This document shows positions 43,158-51,518 of a stretch of 64,000 bases of DNA, piece after piece. Positions within the stretch are counted from its first letter, which is position 1; every line of letters begins with the position of its first letter. The notes below the pieces were generated by a model. That model was given only the letters and a program-made list of their open reading frames with translations, was not told the DNA's origin and did not search any database. The stretch covers positions 1 to 64,000 of the forward strand of contig NZ_BDBE01000027.1 of NCBI RefSeq assembly GCF_001612825.1, written 5' to 3'. The stretch comes from Nocardia caishijiensis NBRC 108228 (GTDB lineage: Bacteria; Actinomycetota; Actinomycetes; Mycobacteriales; Mycobacteriaceae). Both the position numbers and the translations under genes were made by a program.

Positions 43158-43520
43158 ATGACGATTCTGCTCCAGGTTCTCGAGCAGAGCTACACCCCGA
43201 CCACCCCGTGGGAGCGGCGCAAATTCACGTTCATCGATGCCGGGAAGATCGTCGGCATGCGGCTGGACGGTCAGTCCGGCGTATGGATCGATCTGTCCCG
43301 GCCCGGTGAATCCCAACGATTGGCCCACACGGCCGATCCGCGCGATTCCATCACCTTCCTGCTCACCGTGTTCGCCAAGATCGCCGAATGCGAGGACCGG
43401 GGTGGTTCGTGGCTGATCGGCCACGACGGCACCCACGTCTCCTCGATCGCGGCCACCCGTTTCCCACCGCACGCCGCGGAGCTGGCGGCCGACGACATCC
43501 TGGCCCGCGCCTGGTTGTAG
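43158..43520 (+). CDS. Hypothetical small soluble protein
   Basis: 120 aa, acidic, no membrane segment, not recognised. Contains WERRKFTFIDAGKIVGMRLDG and GGSWLIGHDGTHVS. GGAGGG lies seven bases before the ATG, supporting expression. Divergent from the SNF2 gene across about 195 bp and followed by the lipoprotein nuclease gene on the same strand. Confidence 0.75.
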   Translation: MTILLQVLEQSYTPTTPWERRKFTFIDAGKIVGMRLDGQSGVWIDLSRPGESQRLAHTADPRDSITFLLTVFAKIAECEDRGGSWLIGHDGTHVSSIAATRFPPHAAELAADDILARAWL

Positions 43521-43577
43521 GCACCCGCCCCGCGACGACCCGGCGAAGTTGTCGGTGGCATCGGCTACAACCTGTGC

Positions 43578-44261
43578 ATGGGGAGACTCGCGTGGCTCGT
43601 CGTGCTGGTGCTCGCGTGCGCCGGGTGTGGGGTGCTGACACCGGAGTCGGTCACGCCCGCACCGGGTAGTCCCACGCGAGCCGAGGTGAGTGCGCTGCTC
43701 GATCAGGTGCGCGTCGTCGCCACGCGACCGCGCCCCGGCGGGTACGAACGTGGCTGCAAGGCCGGGCAGGGTTGTGTGTTCGGTCCGGCCTGGTCCGACG
43801 ACACCGACGCGCCCGGCGGTCACGACGGCTGCGACACCCGCAACAACGTGCTCGCCGCCCAGCTGCGCGACGTGGTTCGACGGGGTCGCTGTGTGGTGGT
43901 GGAAGGCGTCTTGACCGACCCCTACACCGGCACCGACATCGCCTTCCGCAAATCCGACGGCGGCGATGTCCAGATCGACCACGTCTACCCGCTCGCCGCC
44001 GCCTGGGACATGGGCGCGCACACCTGGCCACCGGACCGGCGTCTGCGTTTCGCCAACGACCTCTCGGTCAATCTGCTTGCCACCGGCAAGGCGACCAATC
44101 AGTCCAAGGGTGACGACTCTCCCGGCGAATGGCTGCCACCCGCGAAGCCCAATCACTGTTTCTACGCGGCGAAGTACCTGACCGTCGCCGTCGCCTACGA
44201 CTTACCGATCACCGCCGCCGACAACACCACCCTCCACGACGTCGCCCGAACGTGCCCTTGA
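43578..44261 (+). CDS. HNH-type nuclease domain (DUF1524) lipoprotein
   Basis: 227 aa. A short signal peptide ends in a lipobox-like CAGC (Cys17; Cys14 is an alternative), so the protein is probably lipid-anchored outside the membrane. The DUF1524/GmrSD-type His-Me finger is visible: VQIDHVYPLAAAW and a later NQSKGD segment. Four further cysteines may form disulfides. Acting on nucleic acid outside the cell is inference. Confidence 0.8.
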   Translation: MGRLAWLVVLVLACAGCGVLTPESVTPAPGSPTRAEVSALLDQVRVVATRPRPGGYERGCKAGQGCVFGPAWSDDTDAPGGHDGCDTRNNVLAAQLRDVVRRGRCVVVEGVLTDPYTGTDIAFRKSDGGDVQIDHVYPLAAAWDMGAHTWPPDRRLRFANDLSVNLLATGKATNQSKGDDSPGEWLPPAKPNHCFYAAKYLTVAVAYDLPITAADNTTLHDVARTCP

Positions 44262-44264
44262 CCA

Positions 44265-44283
44265 GTGCCGTAATCGACGGCAC
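44265..44283. terminator. Hairpin between convergent genes
   Basis: GTGCCGT and ACGGCAC pair perfectly across a 5-nt loop, four bases past the DUF1524 stop and 34 bp from the stop of the convergent sulfurtransferase. No T tract on either side. Confidence 0.5.
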
Positions 44284-44316
44284 GTGTCGGGGCGTCGGGT
44301 AAGTGCTGCTTGGTTG

Positions 44317-45135
44317 TCAGGCGCCGGTCGCCACCGGACGCTTCGGGTCGTTGGACCACTGGGACCAGGATCCCGGGTAGAGGGCGGCGTCGATCCCGGC
44401 GATGGCCAGGGCGGCGATTTCGTGCGCGGCGGTCACGCCGGAGCCGCAGTAGACGGCGACCGGTCCGTCGCCGAACTCGGCGAAGCGCTCACGCAACTCC
44501 TCGGCGGTGCGGAAATGACCTGTGGGATAGAGATTTTCAGCGGTCGGCGCACTGACAGCACCCGGGATGTGACCGGCCTGCGGGTCGACCGGTTCCACCT
44601 CGCCACGAAAACGTTCGCCCGCGCGGGCGTCGAGCAGGACGCCGCGCCACTTCGCGGCGGCATCGGCGTCGATCACCGGCAGCGCACCGGGGCGAACAAC
44701 CAGGTCACCGGTGGTCGGGTCGGGTTCGGCGCCGGTCGCGAGTTCGCCGCCGGAGGCGGTCCAGGCGGGCAGGCCACCGTCGAGGATGCGCACATCGCCG
44801 ACACCCGCCCAGCGCAACAGCCACCACGCGCGAGCCGCCGCCATGCCACCGGTCGCGTCGTAGACGACCACCGGCTCGTCGGTGCCGAGTCCCCAACTGC
44901 GGGCGCACTTCTCGAAGGTGCCCGGGTCGGGCAGGGGGTGTCTGCCCCGCGACGGCGACGGTGCGGCGGCGAGCTCGGTCTCCAGGTCGACGAACACCGC
45001 GCCCGGAATGTGCCCGTCGAGATAGTGCTGCGGACCGTCCGGGTCGCCGAGCGCCCAGCGCACATCCAGCAGGTGAATCTTGTTCGCCGCCAGCTCCTCC
45101 CGAAGCTCGGCCGCCGAAATCAGCACCGCACCCAC
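44317..45135 (-). CDS. Sulfurtransferase, two rhodanese domains (thiosulfate/3-mercaptopyruvate type)
   Basis: 272 aa with tandem rhodanese domains (about 5-125 and 150-270). The catalytic cysteine is only in the second domain, in YCGSGVTA; the sequence suits 3-mercaptopyruvate or thiosulfate sulfurtransferases of the SseA type. Substrate choice cannot be fixed from the loop alone. Divergent from the BenE-type transporter. Confidence 0.9.
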   Translation of the reverse strand: MGAVLISAAELREELAANKIHLLDVRWALGDPDGPQHYLDGHIPGAVFVDLETELAAAPSPSRGRHPLPDPGTFEKCARSWGLGTDEPVVVYDATGGMAAARAWWLLRWAGVGDVRILDGGLPAWTASGGELATGAEPDPTTGDLVVRPGALPVIDADAAAKWRGVLLDARAGERFRGEVEPVDPQAGHIPGAVSAPTAENLYPTGHFRTAEELRERFAEFGDGPVAVYCGSGVTAAHEIAALAIAGIDAALYPGSWSQWSNDPKRPVATGA

Positions 45136-45206
45136 GCCAACTCCTCACTCCCGGTCCGTCCCCCGCCGCAACCCTACGCACGCGCCCTCGCCCCGACCAG
45201 GGGTCA

Positions 45207-45226
45207 CCGCCACCAGAGCGTGGTCA
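45207..45226 (+). repeat. Partial copy of a GCCACCAGAGCGTGGT repeat
   Basis: Sixteen bases (GCCACCAGAGCGTGGT) are identical to the right arm of the hairpin at 54659-54708, and three of the next four match. It lies between the sulfurtransferase and benE genes. Confidence 0.5.
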
Positions 45227-45317
45227 TCGAGCGTCCGGCTGGTGCGCGGGCCGGATCAGGCCAGTTTCGACGCACTGGCAGGTGACGCTCGGGTGCGCGT
45301 GGGGCAGGATTTGCCGA

Positions 45318-46523
45318 ATGTCACAGGTCTCCACCAGTTCGTCGCCCCAGGCCACCGGGAAACCGGCCGGGCTGGGTCAGCCGCTCGGCGCGGGGGCGGT
45401 GACCGCGCTGGTCGGGTTCACCAGTTCCTTCGCCGTGGTGCTGAGCGGGCTGCGTGCGGTGGGCGCGAGTCCGGCGCAGGCCGCGTCGGGGCTGCTCGTG
45501 CTGTGTTTCACCCAGGGCATCGGGATTCTGCTGCTGAGTTTCCGGTACCGCATTCCGATCACGCTCGCCTGGTCGACGCCGGGTGCGGCGCTGCTGGTGA
45601 GCACCGGGCTGGTGGCCGGTGGATGGCCGGGCGCGGTCGCGGCGTTCGGTGTGACAGGTGTGTTGATCGTCGTCACCGGACTGTGGCAGCGCCTCGGTTC
45701 GCTGGTCGCGGCGATTCCCGTGCCGATCGCTCAGGCCATGCTCGCCGGTGTGCTCGTTCCGCTGTGCCTGGCTCCGGTGCAGGCGTTGCGCACCTCGCCC
45801 GCGGTGGTCGTCCCGGTGATCGTGGTGTGGCTGGTGCTGCAGCGATACGCACCGAAGTGGGCGGTGCTCGTCGCCTTCGCGACGGCGGCCGTCGGTACCG
45901 GCATCGACATCGTGGTCGCCGATCGGCACCTCGAGCTGTCCGCCATGGTCCCGACCCTGGAATGGACTGCCCCGCAGTGGCATTGGCAGGCGATCATCGG
46001 GATCGCCGTTCCGCTGTACATCGTCACGATGGCCTCCCAGAACATCCCCGGCGTCGCGGTGATGCGCTCCTTCGACTATCAGGTGCCGTGGCGGCCCGCC
46101 ATGCTCGTCACCGGGATCGGCACCGTTCTCGGCGCGCCTGCGGGCGGTCACGCCATCAACCTGGCGGCCATCAGCGCCGCCCTCGCCGCGGCCCCGAGCG
46201 CGAGCCCGGACCCGAAGCGCCGCTGGATCGCCGCGGCCGCCGCGGGTGCGAGCTACCTCGTCCTCGGCCTGGCCTCCGCCGCCCTGGTCACCCTCATCGC
46301 CGCCGCCCCCGCGGGCACCCTGGAAACCGTCGCGGGTCTGGCCCTGCTGGCCACCCTCGCCGCGTCCCTCTCCGCCGCCCTCACCGACCCGGACGACCGC
46401 CTCGCCGCCCTGGTCACCTTCCTGGTGGCCGCCTCCGGCACCACCCTGCTCGGCATCGGCGGCGCCTTCTGGGCCTTGCTCGCCGGTCTAGTCGTCCGCC
46501 GCATACTCCCAGCTCAGAAGTAG
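45318..46523 (+). CDS. BenE-type benzoate/H+ symporter family transporter
   Basis: 401 aa, about twelve hydrophobic segments. The TALVGFTSSFAVVL opening, TQGIGILLLSFRYRIPITLAWSTPGAALL and the SQNIPGVAVMRSF stretch are typical of the BenE family. The true substrate is uncertain; no benzoate-degradation genes lie next to it. ATG at 45318 chosen because upstream frame is arginine-rich non-family sequence. Confidence 0.88.
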   Translation: MSQVSTSSSPQATGKPAGLGQPLGAGAVTALVGFTSSFAVVLSGLRAVGASPAQAASGLLVLCFTQGIGILLLSFRYRIPITLAWSTPGAALLVSTGLVAGGWPGAVAAFGVTGVLIVVTGLWQRLGSLVAAIPVPIAQAMLAGVLVPLCLAPVQALRTSPAVVVPVIVVWLVLQRYAPKWAVLVAFATAAVGTGIDIVVADRHLELSAMVPTLEWTAPQWHWQAIIGIAVPLYIVTMASQNIPGVAVMRSFDYQVPWRPAMLVTGIGTVLGAPAGGHAINLAAISAALAAAPSASPDPKRRWIAAAAAGASYLVLGLASAALVTLIAAAPAGTLETVAGLALLATLAASLSAALTDPDDRLAALVTFLVAASGTTLLGIGGAFWALLAGLVVRRILPAQK

Positions 46524-46573
46524 GGCGCTGGGGTGATCTCAGGCCCGACAGCCGGAGCCACGTCCCGTCGATC

Positions 46574-47065
46574 TCAGTCCGGGTCCGCGAGACGGTCGAG
46601 CAGCGGCGCGGTGCGGGGGCCGACGAGTTCGCGCATCACGAGAGCCATGTTGGTGCGCTCGACGCCGGGGATCTTCAGGATCGCGCCCGCGATGCGATAG
46701 AGGTCGTCGGCGTCGCGGGCGACGATGCGGACGGTCAGGTCGGTCTCGCCGGTCATCCCGCAGACCTCGGTGACCTCGGGAACGTCGGCGAGTTCGTCCA
46801 CCACCGCGTCGAGCCGGTGCTGATCGACGACCACCGCGACGAAAGCAGCCAGCGGATAGCCGAGAGCGCGCGGCTCCACCCGGCGCTCGAAACTACCCAG
46901 CACCCCACCGCTGTCCCAGCGTGCCAACCGGGCCTGCACGGTGTTGCGTGACAGGCCGAGGCGCGCGGCCAGTTCCACCCCGGTCGCCCGGGGGCTGGCG
47001 ATCAGTTCGCGCAGCAGACGGGCGTCGGTCGCGTCGAGGGTCACGGCGGGTTCGCGACTGGTCAT
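46574..47065 (-). CDS. Lrp/AsnC family regulator
   Basis: 163 aa. An N-terminal winged helix (residues about 8-60, LRELIASPRATGVELAARLGLSRNTVQARLARW) is joined to a C-terminal RAM ligand domain (FVAVVVDQHRLDAVV onwards). It is divergent from the 2-oxoacid dehydrogenase operon and is the likely controller of it, presumably sensing an amino acid or acyl product. Start ATG 47065 lies inside a palindrome. Confidence 0.93.
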   Translation of the reverse strand: MTSREPAVTLDATDARLLRELIASPRATGVELAARLGLSRNTVQARLARWDSGGVLGSFERRVEPRALGYPLAAFVAVVVDQHRLDAVVDELADVPEVTEVCGMTGETDLTVRIVARDADDLYRIAGAILKIPGVERTNMALVMRELVGPRTAPLLDRLADPD

Positions 47066-47080
47066 ACAACGCAGTATGAC
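47061..47080 (-). promoter_or_regulatory. Putative Lrp/AsnC operator over the regulator's start codon
   Basis: GTCATAC (47061-47067) and GTATGAC (47074-47080) are perfect 7-bp inverted arms around AACGCA. The left arm contains the regulator's start codon. Confidence 0.6.
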
Positions 47081-47158
47081 AGCGCGAACCCCCTGAACAG
47101 CGTGCATTCTGCTCAGTCTCGTGTCGTTCACTTGCGCAGGCGGCGGTATCGTGGATGC

Positions 47159-47171
47159 TGTGTGATACACA
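47159..47171 (+). promoter_or_regulatory. Second palindrome in the Lrp-bkd intergenic region
   Basis: TGTGT-GAT-ACACA lies 66 bp before the E1 alpha start. With the site at 47061 it could carry regulator dimers controlling the operon. Confidence 0.4.
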
Positions 47172-47236
47172 TCGCACTCAGCGATCAGTCGTACTCGCAC
47201 CGGCCCACAAGGCACGGTGGAGAGGAGGCGATCTCG

Positions 47237-48319
47237 ATGCCGGACAAGCAGACCTACCCGGTCCAGTTGATCCAGCCGGACGGACGTCGCGTATTCGATC
47301 GTGAGCACGGCGCGCTGGTCGCCGATATCGATGCCGAACGGTTGCGGGGCCTCTACCGAGACCTCGTGGTGACCCGCCGGATCGACCGCGAGGCCACCGC
47401 CCTGCAACGCCAGGGCCAACTCGGCCTGTGGCCACCGATGCTCGGTCAGGAGGCCGCGCAGGTGGGCTCGGCGCACGCGCTGCACCCCGACGACTACATC
47501 TTCTGCTCGTACCGCGAGACCGCGGTGGCCTACTGCCGTGGCGTACCGCCGGAGCAGCTGACGCGACTGTGGCGCGGAGCGGCGCACCACTGCTGGGACC
47601 CGGACGCGGTGAACATGACCAACGCCAACATCGTCGTCGGCTCCCAGGGCCTGCACGCCACCGGTTACGCCTACGCCGCCCACCTCGACGGCGCCGACAT
47701 CGCCACCATCACCTACTTCGGCGACGGTGCCACCAGCCAGGGCGATATCGCCGAGGCGCTCGGTTTCGCCGCGACCTGGAGCGCGCCGGTGGTGTTCTTC
47801 TGCCAGAACAACCAGTGGGCGATCAGCGAACCGGTCACCGTGCAGAGTCACGTGCCACTGGTGCGCCGCGCCGACGGGTACGGGATTCCGGGTGTGCAGG
47901 TGGACGGCAACGACGTGCTGGCCGTGCTCGCCGTGACCCGCCAGGCGGTCGAACGCGCCCGAGGTGGTGGCGGCCCGACCTTCATCGAGGCGATGACCTA
48001 CCGGATGGGCCCGCACACCACGGCCGACGACCCCAGCCGGTACCGCACCGCCGCCGACATCGAGTACTGGGAGCGACGCGATCCGATCGAGCGGGTACGG
48101 CTGCTGCTGGAGCGCGAAGGCCTGCTCGACGAGGAGTTCGCCCGTGCGGTCGCCCACGCGGCCGACGAGGTCGCCGACCGGGTGCGCACCGCGACGCTGC
48201 AGATGCCCGACCCCGACCCCCACCGCATGTTCGACCACGTCTACGCGACCCCGCACCCGCTGATCGATGAAGAGGCACAACAGTTCTCGGACTACCTCGC
48301 CGAAGGAGCGCAGTCATGA
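47237..48319 (+). CDS. bkdA: Branched-chain 2-oxoacid dehydrogenase E1 component, alpha subunit
   Basis: Thiamine-diphosphate enzyme decarboxylating a 2-oxo acid and transferring the acyl group to the E2 lipoyl arm. 360 aa. ThDP motif GDGATSQGD starts at 162 and ends in QNN (190-192). The phosphorylation-loop region MGPHTTADDPSRYR is present. ATG at 47237 is preceded by GAGGAGG eight bases upstream. The three-gene order with Lrp control matches mycobacterial bkdABC (Rv2495c-Rv2497c). Confidence 0.92.
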   Translation: MPDKQTYPVQLIQPDGRRVFDREHGALVADIDAERLRGLYRDLVVTRRIDREATALQRQGQLGLWPPMLGQEAAQVGSAHALHPDDYIFCSYRETAVAYCRGVPPEQLTRLWRGAAHHCWDPDAVNMTNANIVVGSQGLHATGYAYAAHLDGADIATITYFGDGATSQGDIAEALGFAATWSAPVVFFCQNNQWAISEPVTVQSHVPLVRRADGYGIPGVQVDGNDVLAVLAVTRQAVERARGGGGPTFIEAMTYRMGPHTTADDPSRYRTAADIEYWERRDPIERVRLLLEREGLLDEEFARAVAHAADEVADRVRTATLQMPDPDPHRMFDHVYATPHPLIDEEAQQFSDYLAEGAQS

Positions 48320-49290
48320 TCACCACCTTCGCCGCCGCTCTCAACACCGGACTGCGCCGTGCCATGGAGGACGAGCCGAAGGTGGTGCTGCTCGGTGAGG
48401 ACATCGGCAAGCTGGGTGGGGTGTTCCGGGTGACCGACACGCTCCAGAAAGACTTCGGCGACAACCGTGTAATCGATACGCCGCTGGCCGAATCGGGCAT
48501 CGTGGGAACGGCTTTCGGGATGGCGTTACGCGGGTACCGGCCGGTGGTGGAGATCCAGTTCGACGGCTTCGTCTACCCCGCGTTCGACCAGATCGTTTCC
48601 CAGGTCGCCAAGATCCACTACCGAACCGGCGGAAAGGTGAAGGCGCCGTTGACGATCCGTATCCCGTTCGGCGGCGGTATCGGTGCCGTCGAGCACCACT
48701 CGGAGTCGCCGGAAGTGTATTTCGCGCACACCGCCGGTTTGCGTGTGGTTTCTCCGAGCACGCCCGCCGACGCGTATCACATGATCCGGCAAGCTGTTTC
48801 GCTCGACGACCCGGTGGTCTTCTTCGAACCGAAGCGCCGCTACTGGGACAAGGCCGAGGTGGACTTCCACAGCGAGCCCGACCTGCCCCTGCACAAGGCG
48901 CGCGTGCTCACCGAAGGTACCGACGCCACCGTCCTCGCCTACGGCGGCACCGTCGCCACCGCGTTGACCGCCGCGAAAATCGCCGGGGAGGAAGGTAACT
49001 CGATCGAAGTGATCGATCTGCGCAGCCTGTCCCCGCTCGATGTCGACACCGTCGCCGCATCCGTCGACAAGACGGGACGGCTGGTGATCGTGCACGAGGC
49101 GCCGGTGTTCGCCGGGCTCGGTGCCGAGATCGCCGCCCGGATCACCGAGCGGTGCTTCTACCACCTGGAGGCGCCCGTGCTGCGCGTAGGCGGCTACGAC
49201 ATCCCCTATCCCCCGGCTAAGCTCGAAAAGCACCATCTGCCTGATCCCGACCGCATCCTCGCCGCGGTCGACCGCTGCCTAGCCGCATGA
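48316..49290 (+). CDS. bkdB: Branched-chain 2-oxoacid dehydrogenase E1 component, beta subunit
   Basis: Partner of E1 alpha in the heterotetrameric decarboxylase. 324 aa, transketolase-like pyrimidine-binding half first (LGEDIGKLGGVFRVTDTL), then a C-terminal half with VIDLRSLSPLD. The ATG overlaps the E1 alpha stop codon by four bases. Confidence 0.94.
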   Translation: MITTFAAALNTGLRRAMEDEPKVVLLGEDIGKLGGVFRVTDTLQKDFGDNRVIDTPLAESGIVGTAFGMALRGYRPVVEIQFDGFVYPAFDQIVSQVAKIHYRTGGKVKAPLTIRIPFGGGIGAVEHHSESPEVYFAHTAGLRVVSPSTPADAYHMIRQAVSLDDPVVFFEPKRRYWDKAEVDFHSEPDLPLHKARVLTEGTDATVLAYGGTVATALTAAKIAGEEGNSIEVIDLRSLSPLDVDTVAASVDKTGRLVIVHEAPVFAGLGAEIAARITERCFYHLEAPVLRVGGYDIPYPPAKLEKHHLPDPDRILAAVDRCLAA

Positions 49291-50603
49291 CGAAAGGTGC
49301 GACCGTGCCGCAACCAGCTGGCGACGACGGACACGTGCTCGAATTCCGTCTTCCCGACCTGGGTGAGGGCCTCGCCGACGGCGATCTGGTGTCGTGGGCG
49401 GTCGGGGTGGGCGACACCGTGGAACTGAACCAGACCATCGCCGAGGTGGAGACCGCCAAAGCGGTGGTCGCGCTGCCGTCGCCGTTCTCCGGGACGGTCG
49501 TCGAACTGCTTGCCTCGCCCGGCGATACGGTCCCGGTGGGGGCGCCACTGATCCGGGTCCGCAACGATCTCGAGGTGACCGAACCGCCCACCGCCGAGGA
49601 CCGCCGCGACGTGCTGGTCGGGTACGGGCCCGAGGCCGAAGCCACCTCGCGCCGACGCAGGCCCGCACCGTCGACGGCGTCCACGACACCGAGCACACAC
49701 CGGGCCGCCGCCACCCCCGCTGCCCGGAAGCTGGCCAAGGAACTCGGGCTCGACCTCTGGTACGTCGCGGGTTCGGGGCCCGACGGGGCGGTGACCGTCG
49801 AGGACGTGCGGTCGGCCGTGCCGGTCACCGGGCCGCGTACCGCGCCCGACGCCGAGGTCGCCGAACGGAACGGGCACGCCGCGGATGCCCCCGAGCCGGG
49901 GGCGCGCGAGGAACGCGCGCCCATCACCGGGATCCGCAAGCGCACGGCCGCCGCGATGCTGGCGAGCGCCCGCACCATTCCGCAGGCGAGCACGTTCGTC
50001 ACCGTCGACTGCACGGCGTCGATGGAACTACTCGACCACCTGCGGACCACGACGTCGTTCGACGGACTCACGCTCACTCCGCTGGCCCTGGTCGCGCGGG
50101 CCGCGCTGGCCGCCATCGCCGAACATCCCGGCATCAACACCGCGTGGGACGAGCAGAACCAGCAGATCGTCACCAAGCACTACGTGAACCTGGGTATCGC
50201 GGTCGCCGCCGACCGAGGGCTGCTCGTCCCGAACCTCAAAGACGCGCAGACACTGAGCCTGCGCGAGTTGTGCCGCGAGATCAGCTGGGCCGCCGAGACC
50301 GCCCGCTCGGGCAACGCCACCCCCGCCGACCTGCTCGGCGGCACCTTCACCATCACCAACGTCGGCGTCTTCGGTGTCGACACCGGTGTCCCCCTGGTGA
50401 ACCCCGGCGAAGCGGCCATCCTCTGCCTCGGCTCGATCCGCAAGCGCCCCTGGGTGTTCCGCGACGAACTCGCAATCCGTTGGGTCACGACCCTCGGCCT
50501 GAGCTTCGACCACCGTATGGTCGACGGCGAACTCGGCGCCCGTTTCCTCGCCACCACCGCCGGTTTCCTCGAGGACCCACTGACGCTGCTCAGCCGCGTC
50601 TGA
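49287..50603 (+). CDS. bkdC: Dihydrolipoamide acyltransferase (E2) of the branched-chain 2-oxoacid dehydrogenase
   Basis: 438 aa, three modules. Lipoyl domain with the lipoylated Lys58 in VETAKAVV; peripheral-subunit-binding domain with AAATPAARKLAKELGLD and VTVEDV; catalytic acyltransferase domain ending in HRMVDG with His409 and Asp413. Start overlaps E1 beta by four bases. No E3 (lipoamide dehydrogenase) is encoded here, so it must be shared with another complex. Confidence 0.93.
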   Translation: MTKGATVPQPAGDDGHVLEFRLPDLGEGLADGDLVSWAVGVGDTVELNQTIAEVETAKAVVALPSPFSGTVVELLASPGDTVPVGAPLIRVRNDLEVTEPPTAEDRRDVLVGYGPEAEATSRRRRPAPSTASTTPSTHRAAATPAARKLAKELGLDLWYVAGSGPDGAVTVEDVRSAVPVTGPRTAPDAEVAERNGHAADAPEPGAREERAPITGIRKRTAAAMLASARTIPQASTFVTVDCTASMELLDHLRTTTSFDGLTLTPLALVARAALAAIAEHPGINTAWDEQNQQIVTKHYVNLGIAVAADRGLLVPNLKDAQTLSLRELCREISWAAETARSGNATPADLLGGTFTITNVGVFGVDTGVPLVNPGEAAILCLGSIRKRPWVFRDELAIRWVTTLGLSFDHRMVDGELGARFLATTAGFLEDPLTLLSRV

Positions 50604-50724
50604 GCCACCCGATCCGCGAGCGACGAACCCGGACGGCCGCTGGTCCGCAGTCGGCCCCGGCCGGATCGACCGTATAGGTTCGTCGGTGGTGCGACCGCAC
50701 CGGAACCGCACACAAGGGGGCAGC

Positions 50725-51462
50725 ATGGGATATCCGTATGGGCCACAACAGGGTTACCCACCCGCAGGAAACCCAGCGCAACCCGCACCCGGCTACCCGG
50801 CGCCCGGACAGCCATCAACTGGGACACCCGGTTACGGCGCATCGGGTCACCCCCCGCCCGGACACCCGGCACAGGGCTTCCCGGCGCCCGGGCACGGGTC
50901 GCCCGGCCGTGGACTCGGATACGCCGCACCGGGCCAGGGCGGCCACGGCTATGGCGTTCCCGGTGTCTCGGGTTACGGCGCTCCGCGAACCGCCAGCGGC
51001 GTGACCGCGATCATCGCCGCCGTCCTCGCCGTGCTGGTTTCGCTCGCGACAGCCGCAGCCGCGGTGACCACCTACAACCACCCTGGCGCGTTCGAGTGCG
51101 CGGACATCCTCGTCGCACAGCCCGACGGCACCTTCGGATGCACGGAATCGCTCGCCCCGGAAGCACTGTTCTACCTCGCGGTCTGCGCCGCGCTCAGCGT
51201 GCTGCTGCTCGTCGGTGCACTGTTGCTGTTCCTGCGCACCACGGCCGGTCGCGTGCTCGTGATGGTCGCGACGGCCCTCAGCGCGCTCGCGGCGGTCGGC
51301 TTCACCGTCGCCGACTCGATGTCGATCGGCTTGATCCACGGTCGCCTCTTCGACCTGATTCCGGGCGTCGTGTCGATCGTGGCCCTCGGTCTCGCCGCCG
51401 CCCCACCCACCGGCCACTGGATCCGGGCCGCACGACCCCGCCCCGGCTACCACCCCCACTGA
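50725..51462 (+). CDS. Membrane protein with Pro/Gly-rich N-terminus
   Basis: 245 aa. Residues 1-90 are a Gly-Tyr-Pro-Ala repeat region (for example PGYPAPGQPSTGTPGYG); four hydrophobic segments follow (about 95-230). An external-loop candidate with two cysteines (ECADILVAQPDGTFGC) lies between helices 1 and 2. Function unknown. GGGGG lies five bases before the ATG. Confidence 0.75.
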   Translation: MGYPYGPQQGYPPAGNPAQPAPGYPAPGQPSTGTPGYGASGHPPPGHPAQGFPAPGHGSPGRGLGYAAPGQGGHGYGVPGVSGYGAPRTASGVTAIIAAVLAVLVSLATAAAAVTTYNHPGAFECADILVAQPDGTFGCTESLAPEALFYLAVCAALSVLLLVGALLLFLRTTAGRVLVMVATALSALAAVGFTVADSMSIGLIHGRLFDLIPGVVSIVALGLAAAPPTGHWIRAARPRPGYHPH

Positions 51463-51518
51463 CCGGAACCGCCCGCGAACCGATGCGCGAGCGGCGGCAG
51501 CGCCGCTAGGGTGCGAGC

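Noticed and set aside
40263..43520. Plus-strand frame of 1085 codons across the SNF2 gene
   Set aside because: Only the last 120 codons (from 43158) have a ribosome site and lie outside the helicase; the rest is antisense shadow.
45318..46523. Benzoate-degradation cluster around the BenE-type transporter
   Set aside because: No dioxygenase or ring-cleavage genes nearby; the name reflects only the transporter family.
50725..51000. Gly/Pro/Tyr-rich segments as possible PE/PPE or mycobacterial antigens
   Set aside because: No PE or PPE motif; the repeats are ordinary low-complexity N-termini followed by membrane helices.
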